Below are positions 28,206 through 36,221 of a stretch of 64,000 bases of DNA, piece by piece (the first letter of the stretch is position 1; the number at the start of each line of letters is the position of its first letter). The stretch covers positions 4,030,001-4,094,000 of the forward strand of contig NZ_CP109479.1 in assembly GCF_036227485.1 (NCBI RefSeq). The letters are read 5' to 3'. The position numbers were made by a program, and so were the translations under genes. The DNA is from Streptomyces sp. NBC_01451. GTDB lineage: Bacteria; Actinomycetota; Actinomycetes; Streptomycetales; Streptomycetaceae. The notes under the pieces are model-generated. The model saw nothing but the letters and a program-made list of their open reading frames with translations, searched no databases and was not told the DNA's origin.

Positions 28206-29024
28206 TCAGGCGGACATCAGATCCGCCACCACCGCCGCGTGATCGGACGGCCAGACGCCCTCCACAGGCCGGTGCCCGGCCCGTTCCACCTTGCGCACAT
28301 GCCCGAGACCTCCCGGCCACGGCACCCCCACATGGATGTAGTCGATCCGCGCGCTGGGGCCGAACCCTGCCGCGACATACGGGTTGGCGGCGTCCCAGGT
28401 CGCCGACGGAGCCGCCGGATCGGCCAACTCCCAGGAATCCATGAAGACTTGGCCGGGGACGGGCGGGGCCGTCCGGTAACCCCCGAACAGACGGATCTCG
28501 TCGGAGTCGGGCCAGGCGTTGAAGTCGCCGGTGATGACGGGCGGGAAGGCGGTGCCGTCACGGCGTTCCGCGACGAACTCCGCAAGCGCGGTGACCTGTT
28601 GGCACCGGACCGCCGAGGCGTGGGGCGCGGAGGTGAGGTGAGTGGTGAAGAAGGGCACGTGGTGGCCGGGGGCGGCGAGCCTGGCGTACAGGGCAAGGCG
28701 TCCGTCGTCCAACTCGTCCGGCGCCGGCAGCCGCATCGCCTCGCTCTCGACGACGGGCCAGCGGCTCAGCACCGCGTTGCCGACGTCGACCTGCTCGCCC
28801 CCGATACGCCGCTGCCAGCGCTCGGGAGCCTCGGAGGGGGCCCAGGTCCAGTGCAGCCCGAGTTCGCCGGCGAGCCAGCCGGCGAGGTTCTCCCCGCCGA
28901 ACTCCCAGACCTCCTGGAGCCCCACCACATCGGGCCGCAGCTCCCGCAGGACGGACAGGATCGCCTTCTGCCGCGCTTCCCAGGGCCCGAACCGCCACCA
29001 GAGGTTCCAGGTCACCACGCGCAT
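28206..29024 (-). CDS. Endonuclease/exonuclease/phosphatase (EEP) family protein
   Basis: 272 residues from ATG 29024; the frame extends 10 codons further. The EEP fold signatures are present: VVTWNLWW, DVVGLQEVWE (metal-binding Glu), FFTTHLTS, VITGDFNAWPDSDE (Asp/Asn pair), IDYIHV and the terminal WPSDHAAVVADL (catalytic Asp-His). A phosphodiesterase or nuclease activity is expected. No signal peptide is seen, so it should act in the cytoplasm. Confidence 0.9.
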   Translation of the reverse strand: MRVVTWNLWWRFGPWEARQKAILSVLRELRPDVVGLQEVWEFGGENLAGWLAGELGLHWTWAPSEAPERWQRRIGGEQVDVGNAVLSRWPVVESEAMRLPAPDELDDGRLALYARLAAPGHHVPFFTTHLTSAPHASAVRCQQVTALAEFVAERRDGTAFPPVITGDFNAWPDSDEIRLFGGYRTAPPVPGQVFMDSWELADPAAPSATWDAANPYVAAGFGPSARIDYIHVGVPWPGGLGHVRKVERAGHRPVEGVWPSDHAAVVADLMSA

Positions 29025-29128
29025 ACCCGCCACCGCCCATCCCGTCTCGCCCAACTGCCTGCCTCCGGGACACCATTCAAGAACACAGCCAACAACAGCG
29101 GCACGCGCACAGGAGGCACAGGAACAAG

Positions 29129-29524
29129 ATGTCCCGTTTCACGGAGTTCAGATTCAAGGCCGCCACCACCTTCCAGCGCCGTATCGGCAACCCTGTCACC
29201 CGCCGCCTCCCGTTCCATACTCTCCTGGAGACCACAGGCCGCACGTCCGGACTCCCCCGCGTCACTCCGCTCGGCGGACGCCGCATCGGCAACGAGTTCT
29301 GGCTGGTCTCGGAGTTCGGCGAGAAGTCCCAGTACGTACGGAACATCAAGGCGAACCCGCGGGTACGGGTGCGCGTCGGGGGACGGTGGCACGAGGGCAC
29401 GGCCCACCTTCTCCCGGACGACGATCCGATCGCCCGCCTGCGGACCCTGCCGAAGGTCAACAGCACGGGCGTACGAACCCTGGGGACGAATCTGCTGACG
29501 GTGCGGGTGGACCTGGACGGCTGA
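29129..29524 (+). CDS. Deazaflavin (F420)-dependent nitroreductase-family protein
   Basis: The 131-residue split-beta-barrel protein shows LLETTGRTSGLPRVTPLGGRR, EFWLVSEFGEKSQYVRNIKANPRVRVRVGGRWHEGTA and a late LGTNLLTVRVDLDG. This is the pattern of the Ddn/FDOR-A family, which binds F420. ATG 29129 is preceded by AGGAGGCACAGG. Its nearest link in the window is fbiC, which makes the cofactor precursor. Confidence 0.9.
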   Translation: MSRFTEFRFKAATTFQRRIGNPVTRRLPFHTLLETTGRTSGLPRVTPLGGRRIGNEFWLVSEFGEKSQYVRNIKANPRVRVRVGGRWHEGTAHLLPDDDPIARLRTLPKVNSTGVRTLGTNLLTVRVDLDG

Positions 29525-29526
29525 AC

Positions 29527-29661
29527 CTACGTCGGCCCGCACTCGGCCCACAGCAACTTGCCGCCCTTCGACGCGCCCAACTCCCGCAGCACGGACACCC
29601 CCCACGAGTCGGCGCACGCCCGTACGAGGTGCAGCCCTCGTCCGCCTTCGGCGTCTTCCGG
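29527..29661 (-). pseudogene. Remnant of an anti-sigma-type HATPase protein
   Basis: Only the last 43 codons resemble a protein family: the GGRGLHLVRACADSWGV segment (the G2 box of HATPase_c/RsbW-like proteins) and a KLLWAEC end strand. The upstream part of the frame (to 29805) is unrelated Pro/Ala-rich sequence without an N-box. I read it as a 3' fragment. Two intact relatives of this signalling class lie within 3 kb. Confidence 0.6.
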
Positions 29662-29851
29662 GGGTACGGCGACCGGGGCAGGGCCTATACCGCGGTACCC
29701 AGCGGTGGATGGTCGGGCATGCTGGCTCTCGGCTGAGGCTCCGGGAGAGCCTCGCAGGGTTGCGATGCCCCCGGTGCCTTGCGCAATGCGTGGCGCCGGG
29801 GGCATCCGGCCGCCGGAGGGTACACAGCGCCGAAGGGGGGTGTTTCAGCTG

Positions 29852-30166
29852 ATGACCGACAGGACCGCGATCGAAGCCGGTCTGCGGAGGTTGGTTGAGG
29901 AAGGCCGGTCGGCGTCCGAGGCCGGGCGTTGGGTGGTGCGGGAGATGCGGGAGATGGGGGGCGACTTCGGGGTCTTCCAGCTCATGGTCTGCTTCTTCCG
30001 CGTCTGCCACGTCCCGGTGGAACGCCTCAGGCAGCTGGAGATCTGGGAGGGCCTGGGGACCGGCGGCCCTCTCACGGACGCGGAGTTGGACGCGACCGTC
30101 GGTCCGCTCAGGGTCCGGGAGGCGCCGTTGCCCTGGCGGGGTGGGGGTACTGCGGAGTCACGGTAG
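29852..30166 (+). CDS. Small hypothetical protein
   Basis: About 104 residues, mostly helical (TAIEAGLRRLVEEGRSASEAGRWVVREM), with a hydrophobic FGVFQLMVCFFRVCHV segment. It ends near a possible stem before the convergent STAS-ANTAR gene. AGGGGGG lies about 11 bases before ATG 29852; GTG 29840 is an alternative. No family recognised. Confidence 0.55.
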   Translation: MTDRTAIEAGLRRLVEEGRSASEAGRWVVREMREMGGDFGVFQLMVCFFRVCHVPVERLRQLEIWEGLGTGGPLTDAELDATVGPLRVREAPLPWRGGGTAESR

Positions 30167-30181
30167 TTCGGACGGCGACCG

Positions 30182-30922
30182 TCAGGGCGCTTGAGCGCGC
30201 GCGTGCTGGCGGCGTACCGCGTCCCGTAGCGCCGTCCGCACGGGCTGGGCCGGAGGCGGGCCGCCGGTGCTCGCCGCGACGAGCGCCTCGGCGACGTCGC
30301 GGAGTTTGGTGTTCGTGTGCTGGGAGGCGTCGCGCAGGGCGTTCCAGGCCTGGTCGGCGGTGCACGCTTCGACGGCCATGAGGATTCCGCGCGCCTGGTC
30401 GATGACCGGGCGGGACTCGATGGCCTGCTGCAACTGCGCGACCTCCGCCTGGAGTCGCCGCACCTGCTCCGCCCGTTCCGCGGCCACTGCGGAAAGTCCC
30501 TGGTCGGAGCCGAGCAGCGCGACCAGGTGACGGGTGTCCGGGGGCAGCCACGCGGAGGTGGAACCTGCGGGGTCGGACGCGGCGGCCGGGACCGACAGGC
30601 CGGTGATCTCCAGGATGCGGCGGGGCTGGCCGGTCCAGTTGACGGTCCATAAAGGGATGCCCGCGGCGGCTCTGAAGTCCTCCAGGCTTTCCAGGAACTG
30701 GAGTCCGGCCGTGTCCATGAAGGTGACGTCCGTCATGTCCAGGACCAGCCCGTCCGTCTCGCCGGGGAGCCTGCCCAGGACGGGGTCGAGCGCCGTTGTG
30801 CAGCCGTGGACGATCTCCCCGCCCGGGGTCAGGACCGCGGTGGTGCCCCATATCTCGACGCGGACGGTCAGCGGCCCGTTGGCGACCGACGCCAACAGTC
30901 GAGAAGCGGGGGCGACAGACAT
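30182..30922 (-). CDS. STAS-ANTAR regulatory protein
   Basis: The 246-residue protein fuses two domains. Residues about 18-115 form a STAS domain with LVLDMTDVTFMDTAGLQFL, whose Ser-position residue is Thr in DTAGL. Residues about 160-230 form an ANTAR domain with SRPVIDQARGILMAVEACTADQAW and KLRDVAEALV. ANTAR domains bind terminator/antiterminator RNA; STAS domains act in partner switching. Such fusions are common in Streptomyces. It diverges from a STAS/HATPase operon, so it is probably part of the same stress circuit. Confidence 0.88.
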   Translation of the reverse strand: MSVAPASRLLASVANGPLTVRVEIWGTTAVLTPGGEIVHGCTTALDPVLGRLPGETDGLVLDMTDVTFMDTAGLQFLESLEDFRAAAGIPLWTVNWTGQPRRILEITGLSVPAAASDPAGSTSAWLPPDTRHLVALLGSDQGLSAVAAERAEQVRRLQAEVAQLQQAIESRPVIDQARGILMAVEACTADQAWNALRDASQHTNTKLRDVAEALVAASTGGPPPAQPVRTALRDAVRRQHARAQAP

Positions 30923-31263
30923 GTACTCACCTCGGGTCTGGGGTCCGGATGTGCCGTCGGGGTCCGCGCCACGCTGCGCGCGGCTCTGACGTAGCCCGCG
31001 GCCGTTGCTGTCGCGCCTTCCCCGTCCGGGACGGCGTACTCCGCGACCGGCGTGGAGATGTGGGGACCGTTACGGGCCGCCGTCGGCCCGGCCGACGTGG
31101 CGCGTGAGGCGCCGGGGCGAGGCTGTGCATGAACGCGGTCCTGCGGGGCATGGGGAAATGGCAACATCGTGCCGGTCGTCCTGGAGGTGCGCGCCAGCGT
31201 CTTCCCTCCGCCGTCCGCGCGGCAACAGGGATACTGGGGTGCGACCGGCACACGGGGTGAGAC
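30923..31263. other. Divergent intergenic region, nothing recognised
   Basis: 341 bp between the divergent STAS-ANTAR and STAS genes. It must hold promoters of both. Long open frames occur on both strands, but without protein-like composition; I see no palindrome or repeat of note. Confidence 0.4.
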
Positions 31264-31638
31264 GTGGACATTTTGCGACGGGCGAATGCCTCGGCGTCGG
31301 TGACGGCCCCGTCAGGGAACGCGTTGCGGCTGCGTCCGTTGCGGGACCGGGTGGGGTGGCGGGCTGTCGGTGAGATCACTTCGGCCACATGCCCGGCCTG
31401 GGAGCAGACGTTGGAGCAGCTGACCCTTCGCATGACCCTACGTAAAGAGATCGTGTGCCATCTGGAGATGTCCGCCGTGACGTTCGTCGATGTCGCCGGC
31501 GCCTCGGCCCTGGCGGTGGCCGCTCAGGACCTCTCGGCCGAACGGCGCATCGTGATCGAACGGCCGCCTGTCGCACTGCCCCGGATGCTTGAGATGTTCT
31601 GGCCCGATTTGCCAGTGATCGAGGTGGTGGCACGATGA
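31264..31638 (+). CDS. STAS-domain anti-sigma-factor antagonist
   Basis: 124 residues. The STAS core shows LRPLRDRVGWRAVGEITSAT, IVCHLEMSAVTFVDVAGASALAVAAQDL and a late MLEMFWP helix. The phosphorylatable Ser position is occupied by Ala/Gly in DVAGAS, followed by Ser. It overlaps the following MEDS-HATPase gene by 4 bp, so the two are translated together, as expected for an antagonist/kinase pair. Start GTG 31264 is a best guess. Confidence 0.82.
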   Translation: MDILRRANASASVTAPSGNALRLRPLRDRVGWRAVGEITSATCPAWEQTLEQLTLRMTLRKEIVCHLEMSAVTFVDVAGASALAVAAQDLSAERRIVIERPPVALPRMLEMFWPDLPVIEVVAR

Positions 31639-32591
31639 CTGCCACGAAGACCGCCGGATCGACCGACGAGTCGGCCGCCGAGCCGTTCGCGCATCCCGCT
31701 CTGTTCTACCGGGGCGAGGAGGAGTACCTGGACGGCACGGTGCCCTTCATCCGCGAGGGGCTGACAGCCGGACATCCGGTGGCGGTCGCCGTGCCCGGCC
31801 CGAACCTGGCCCTGCTCAGGGACACTCTGGGCGAGGACGCCGCGTCCGTGCGCTTCCTCGACATGACCGACGCGGGCCGCAACCCGGGCCGGATCATCCC
31901 GAGGGTGCTGCGCGCCTTCGCCGACGCCCACCCGCAGACACACGTGCGGATCATCGGGGAGCCGATCTGGGCCGGCCGCAGCGGCGTCGAGTACCCGGCG
32001 TGCGTGCAGCACGAGGCGCTGATCAACCCGGCTTTCGAGGGCCGGGACGTGACCATTCTGTGCCCGTACGACGCCGAGCGCCTCGACGAGGAGGTGCTCA
32101 CCGACGCGTACGCCACCCACCCGGTGGTCGTCTCCGGCGGCAGTCGGCGGCCCAGCCCGTCCTACGCGCCCGGGCAGGCCTTCGCCCGCTGCAACCAGCC
32201 GCTCACGGCGGCTCCCGCGACGGCCGAGCCCCAGCGATTCGGCATCGACGAACTGCCGGTCGTCAGGCGTTTCGCCGTCGCGTTCGGCGCACAACTGGGC
32301 CTGTCCGGCGTACGGCTGGACGATCTCGCGCTGGCGGTGGCCGAGCTGACCACCAACAGCGTGGTGCACGGCGGCGGTTCCGGCATCCTGCGGATCTGGT
32401 CGGAGGACTCGCGGGTGGTGTGCGAGGTCCGCGACAGCGGGCAACTGAACGACCCGCTCGCCGGCCGCCGCCCGGCCCCCCGGGACCAGCGCGGCGGACG
32501 CGGCCTGCTCCTGGTGCACGCCGTCGCCGACCTGGTCCGGGTTCACACCGACCCGGACGGTACGACCATCCGGTTCTACCTCGGCCGGTAG
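31635..32591 (+). CDS. MEDS-domain anti-sigma/histidine-kinase-like ATPase
   Basis: 318 residues. Residues about 20-180 form a MEDS (DcmR-like sensory) domain (HPALFYRGEEEYLDGTVPFIREGL and VRIIGEPIW). Residues about 205-318 form an RsbW-like HATPase with the N-box LAVAELTTNSVVHGG, a VCEVRDSG box and GGRGLLLVHAVADLV. Such proteins phosphorylate STAS antagonists or bind sigma factors. The ATGA overlap with the STAS gene upstream supports a joint function. Its 3' end overlaps the convergent AraC gene by 16 bp. Confidence 0.88.
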   Translation: MTATKTAGSTDESAAEPFAHPALFYRGEEEYLDGTVPFIREGLTAGHPVAVAVPGPNLALLRDTLGEDAASVRFLDMTDAGRNPGRIIPRVLRAFADAHPQTHVRIIGEPIWAGRSGVEYPACVQHEALINPAFEGRDVTILCPYDAERLDEEVLTDAYATHPVVVSGGSRRPSPSYAPGQAFARCNQPLTAAPATAEPQRFGIDELPVVRRFAVAFGAQLGLSGVRLDDLALAVAELTTNSVVHGGGSGILRIWSEDSRVVCEVRDSGQLNDPLAGRRPAPRDQRGGRGLLLVHAVADLVRVHTDPDGTTIRFYLGR

Positions 32592-33646
32592 CCGAGGACA
32601 TCGTGCTGGACATGTTCGCGGGGTTGTTGGCATGCCGTGCACGGCCGTTGGCACTCGACGCACGGACTGCGTCCCGGTAGGCGGGTTGTGTCGCGGTGGT
32701 CGCGTGGGGTGATGCCGTACAGCGTCTTGAAGGCGCGGCTGAAGGACGTCGGCTCCGGGAATCCCCAGCGTGCGGCGATCGAGCTGATGGAGCGGCCGTC
32801 GAGGCGGGGGTCGGCCAGGTCGCGGTGGATGCGTCGCAGTCTGCTGCGGCGTATGCCGTCGGCGATCGTCGTCCCCTGGCCCTGGTAAAGGCGGTAGAGG
32901 TAGCGGACGGAGATGTGATGGGCGGCGGCGACCGAGGCCGGCGACAACTCCGGATCGCCCAGGTTGCGTTCGACGAAGGAGTGGATGGCGACCATCAGGG
33001 CCTGCTGACGGCGTTCCGGGGGAACGGTGTCGGCCGCGTCCAGGTGCTGCGCCAGGAACGCGGTGACCAGGTCAAGGACGACCGTGCCCAGGCGGACGGC
33101 GTCCTGCGGTCTCATGGCAGCGGCCTCGGCGGCCAGATGGATGAGGAACTGGGACAGCAGCATCCCCATGCCCGAGCCTCCCGGCAGCGATGTCGCCAGG
33201 AGGCGGTCGACCTTCGCCGCAGGAAGGGGAAAGGCCGCACGGGACATGTTGACGATGATCCCCTCGACCGCGCCCCCGTCCTCGGGGAAGACCTGGGCGT
33301 CGGTCGGATGGGAACTGTCGTACAGCAGCAGGTCCCCGGCCCCCACCGACGCGTCACGACCGCCTTGGGAGATGGTCTGTCCGCCTCTCAGCGTCAGGAA
33401 CAGGTGGTACAGCTCCGGGTCGGAACGGCGTACGAGTGCCGGTGTGCGCCGCGAGCGCAGCGACGGGTAGGACAGCACCGACGCCTGTGTGGCCCCAAGA
33501 TCCAGCAGGCGGAGGCCGGCCCGGAAGTCGTCTTCGTGTTCGCTGGTGATCACCGTGGGCGTGAGCGTCCGCGCTGTCAGATCCCGCCACCACTCGAACC
33601 GGTCGACGACCGGCAACTCATCGCTGTGGAACGCGGTTTCGATCAT
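32576..33646 (-). CDS. AraC-family transcriptional regulator with cysteine-rich tail
   Basis: 356 residues. The N-terminal half is an AraC-type sensing domain (FEWWRDLTARTLTPTVI; LLLYDSSHPTD). The C-terminal half has two helix-turn-helix motifs (LSPASVAAAHHISVRYLYRLYQ and RSISSIAARWGFPEPTSFSRAFKTLYGITPRDHR). After the DNA-binding domain comes a 37-residue tail with PCVECQRPCTACQQP, a CX2CX3CX2C arrangement that could hold a metal and is unusual for AraC proteins. The gene end overlaps the convergent MEDS-HATPase gene by 16 bp. Confidence 0.9.
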   Translation of the reverse strand: MIETAFHSDELPVVDRFEWWRDLTARTLTPTVITSEHEDDFRAGLRLLDLGATQASVLSYPSLRSRRTPALVRRSDPELYHLFLTLRGGQTISQGGRDASVGAGDLLLYDSSHPTDAQVFPEDGGAVEGIIVNMSRAAFPLPAAKVDRLLATSLPGGSGMGMLLSQFLIHLAAEAAAMRPQDAVRLGTVVLDLVTAFLAQHLDAADTVPPERRQQALMVAIHSFVERNLGDPELSPASVAAAHHISVRYLYRLYQGQGTTIADGIRRSRLRRIHRDLADPRLDGRSISSIAARWGFPEPTSFSRAFKTLYGITPRDHRDTTRLPGRSPCVECQRPCTACQQPREHVQHDVLGYRPR

Positions 33647-33656
33647 CTGACACCCC

Positions 33657-33848
33657 TCAAATCGTCATGACCCCGTTGAACTGCCAAGAGAGTGGAACCG
33701 TCAGGAGAAGGGAGCGCGCTCTTCGATGACTCGGCGTGGACGGATTCGCGCCGGCTTCAGGAGGCCGATTCCGCCAGTTGATCCGCCGTCGGTGCGGCGG
33801 GTCGTCCAGGTTCTGGCGTCGGGGAGGCGGTCGCTTTCGTACGTTCAT
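33657..33848 (-). CDS. Possible small protein or leader ORF upstream of the AraC gene
   Basis: A 63-codon frame starts at ATG 33848 with GGAGG nine bases upstream and stops 10 bp before the AraC start. The product is very basic (MNVRKRPPPRR) with no recognised domain. Translation signal and position are good, codon pattern weak; it may be a leader or not real. Confidence 0.3.
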   Translation of the reverse strand: MNVRKRPPPRRQNLDDPPHRRRINWRNRPPEAGANPSTPSHRRARSLLLTVPLSWQFNGVMTI

Positions 33849-34155
33849 GGTTCGGCCTCCTCCCTGTGAGGGCGATGCGGGTGGACCGCGCCGCCGGGTC
33901 GCACCACAGAGACTGCTGGTCAGTTCGGATACGGGCCAGAGCGGCCGGCCCCCTTGGGACACCGTGGGACGGCCCACGCATTGACCTGCTGGGATGTCCG
34001 GCGTGCTGCGGCATCGCTGGGACGTGCGCCCTGGTGGGTCATGGACGAGGACAAGGGCGTGGAGCCTCGGCCTGGCCCTGGAGCCCGCGCGAGGTGTACT
34101 AACAGGGCATGGGGCGAGAGCCCTGGGGGGTTTCTGATACGTATTGGGGTGGGGC
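33849..34155. other. Intergenic region, nothing recognised
   Basis: About 307 bp between the leader ORF and the membrane-anchored XRE gene. Open frames occur in it, but none has a convincing start or composition. It should contain divergent promoters. Confidence 0.35.
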
Positions 34156-35226
34156 GTGTCACGTTGGAAGGAACTGCCGGACTCTCTGGACCAGAGAGTC
34201 CGGCAACTCGTCGTGCAGTTGCGGAGGTTGAAGGACCGCAGCGGGCTGAGCCTGGACGCGCTCGCGGTCCGGACCGGGCACAGCCGTTCGTCCTGGGACC
34301 GCTACCTCAACGGGAAGGCGCTGCCGCCGCGGCACGCGGTGGAGGAGCTGGCGCGGATCGCGGGGGCGGATCAGGTCCGGCTGCTGGTGCTGCACGAGGT
34401 GGCCGAGGAAGCGTGGCCGCAGCAGATCGCGCCGCCGTCCTCGTCGGCCGGTGCGGAGGACGAGGACGGTGGCGAGCAGGAGGCACGGGGCGAGGCGGCT
34501 GCCGGGCGTTCCGGCGCGGCCGAGGGCTCCGCGGTGTCGGCATCGGCGCCGGCGGATGGCTCTACGGCGTCTGCGTCGGAGTCGGCTCAGGGGCTCGGGG
34601 GCGGGCTCGGGGGCGGGGCCTTGACTGATGGCGCCAGGGCCTCCGAGGAGTGGCCCGAGGTGTCGGGGCCCCGCGTATCGAGGGCCGGAGCCTCGGGGGC
34701 TGGGCAGCCGTCGGGGGTGCGCAGGTCTGTCGCCCTCGCTGCCGTGGTGGCCGCCGCGCTCGTGGGGATGGTCGCCGGAATGCTGATCACCGCTCCCTGG
34801 GGCGACGACGACGGGGGCACCAAGGTACGGACCGCGCAGGCGGCCCCACTGCCGGGCAGCAGCACCACGGGTACCGGCACCGGTACCAGTAGCACCGGCA
34901 ACAGCAACAGCACCTCCACCGAGGGGCTGGGCTGGTACGTCTTCAAGCCGGACAAGTCGTACTCCTGCAAGGTCCGCCGGGCCGAAGCGGCGGGCGGCGG
35001 GCTGTTCGCCGGATACAGCGTGACGCGCACCGCCGTCCTCGCCGGACCGGGCTGGGACGTGGTGGAGGCCCAGTGCCTGCTGGGCCATCACCGGCTGGAC
35101 CCGGGGATCGTCGACGGGGTCTACGGACAGCAGACCATCGCGGCCGTGATGCGCCTTCAGAAGCAGGCCGGGCTGCCGGCGGACGGGGTCGTGGGCCCGC
35201 ATACCTGGCAGGCGCTGCGTAAATGA
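34156..35226 (+). CDS. Membrane-anchored XRE protein with extracytoplasmic peptidoglycan-binding domain
   Basis: About 356 residues. An N-terminal HTH (LVVQLRRLKDRSGLSLDALAVRTGHSRSSWDRYLNGKALPP) is followed by a long Ala/Ser/Gly/Glu linker. A transmembrane helix lies near residue 205 (SVALAAVVAAALVGMVAGMLI), then a Ser/Thr/Gly linker. The C-terminal part holds a PG_binding_1-type domain (LGHHRLDPGIVDGVYGQQTIAAVMRLQKQAGLPADGVVGPHTW). The domain order predicts DNA binding inside and peptidoglycan binding outside. Its stop overlaps the next gene by 4 bp (ATGA). GTG 34156 is the start that fits the HTH best. Confidence 0.85.
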   Translation: MSRWKELPDSLDQRVRQLVVQLRRLKDRSGLSLDALAVRTGHSRSSWDRYLNGKALPPRHAVEELARIAGADQVRLLVLHEVAEEAWPQQIAPPSSSAGAEDEDGGEQEARGEAAAGRSGAAEGSAVSASAPADGSTASASESAQGLGGGLGGGALTDGARASEEWPEVSGPRVSRAGASGAGQPSGVRRSVALAAVVAAALVGMVAGMLITAPWGDDDGGTKVRTAQAAPLPGSSTTGTGTGTSSTGNSNSTSTEGLGWYVFKPDKSYSCKVRRAEAAGGGLFAGYSVTRTAVLAGPGWDVVEAQCLLGHHRLDPGIVDGVYGQQTIAAVMRLQKQAGLPADGVVGPHTWQALRK

Positions 35227-36083
35227 GCGGCCCCGCACCGGAGTGCGTGGCCCTGGCCGAGGGGCTCCGCGACATGCGGGCGCGGACGGGCCTGAGTCTG
35301 GCGGCGCTGGCCGAGCGCACGCCGTACAGCAAGTCGTCCTGGGAGCGCTATCTCAACGGGAAGAAGCCGGTGCCCCGGCAGGCCGTCGAGGCGCTGTGCG
35401 CGATGGCGGGGGAGTCCTCCGGGCGGCTGCTCGCGCTGTGGGAGCTGGCGGACACCGAGTGGAGCGGGCGCGCCCGGCACACCGGCCTCCCCGCCCGGCC
35501 CCCGCACAAGCCACAGCCGCAGCCCCAGCCCACGCTTCCCCCCGCCCTCGTCCTCGTCCCCGCGGATGCGGTGGACACCACGGGCGTCCACGGGCGGGTC
35601 CGGCGCTACGGGCCGTTCATCACCGGTGTGGGCGTGGCCGTGGTGGCGATGCTGGCGGCGCTGTCCCTGCGGAGCCCCGGCGCCGGCGGAAGCCCGGCGA
35701 GCCTGGCGTCCCCCGCGCTGGATCCCGTCCCGGGCTGCCAGGGGACGGCGTGTGACGGGAAGGATCCCAACCCGATGGCCTGCGGGCTGCCCGGCCGGGT
35801 GGACTCGCTCGGTCCGCCGCACCGCACCAGCACCGGTGCGAGTGTGGAGCTCCGGTACAGCAAGGTGTGCGTCGCCGCGTGGGGCCGGATCTGGCATTCG
35901 AGGGTCGGGGACGTGATCGAGATCTCGGCCCCCGGCACCCGGTCGCGTCGAGTCGTCATCAGGAACACCGCGGATACGGGCGCCTACCGCTTCACACCGA
36001 TGATCGGCGGCCCGAACCGGACCGGCCTACGGCTGTGCTTCACACCGGCGGGCACCACGGGCCGGGAGTGCTTCGACCCCTGA
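35223..36083 (+). CDS. Membrane-anchored XRE protein with DUF2690 domain
   Basis: The 286-residue protein starts with an HTH almost parallel to that of its neighbour (LRDMRARTGLSLAALAERTPYSKSSWERYLNGKKPVPRQAV). A Pro/Gln linker follows, then one transmembrane helix near residue 140 (FITGVGVAVVAMLAALSL). The extracytoplasmic DUF2690 domain has four Cys (CQGTACDGKDPNPMAC, later VCVAAWGRIW). The 4-bp overlap and the shared HTH-TM-outside plan suggest the two arose together and work as a pair. Confidence 0.85.
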   Translation: MSGPAPECVALAEGLRDMRARTGLSLAALAERTPYSKSSWERYLNGKKPVPRQAVEALCAMAGESSGRLLALWELADTEWSGRARHTGLPARPPHKPQPQPQPTLPPALVLVPADAVDTTGVHGRVRRYGPFITGVGVAVVAMLAALSLRSPGAGGSPASLASPALDPVPGCQGTACDGKDPNPMACGLPGRVDSLGPPHRTSTGASVELRYSKVCVAAWGRIWHSRVGDVIEISAPGTRSRRVVIRNTADTGAYRFTPMIGGPNRTGLRLCFTPAGTTGRECFDP

Positions 36084-36221
36084 CAGCGCGCTTCGCCCGG
36101 CCGTGGGCCCCGCCCCACGGGGCGCGGCTCCCGGTTGTACGTCCCCTCGGCGCGGGCTGTACGTCGGCGCGGCGCGGGCTGCGCCGGGGGGACGTACGCG
36201 CGGATCGTCGGTTGTCCGGTC

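Noticed and set aside
29558..29851. 98-codon extension of the small protein at 29852
   Set aside because: The extension is Pro/Arg/Ala-rich and lies opposite the HATPase remnant. A start near 29852 gives a compact helical protein.
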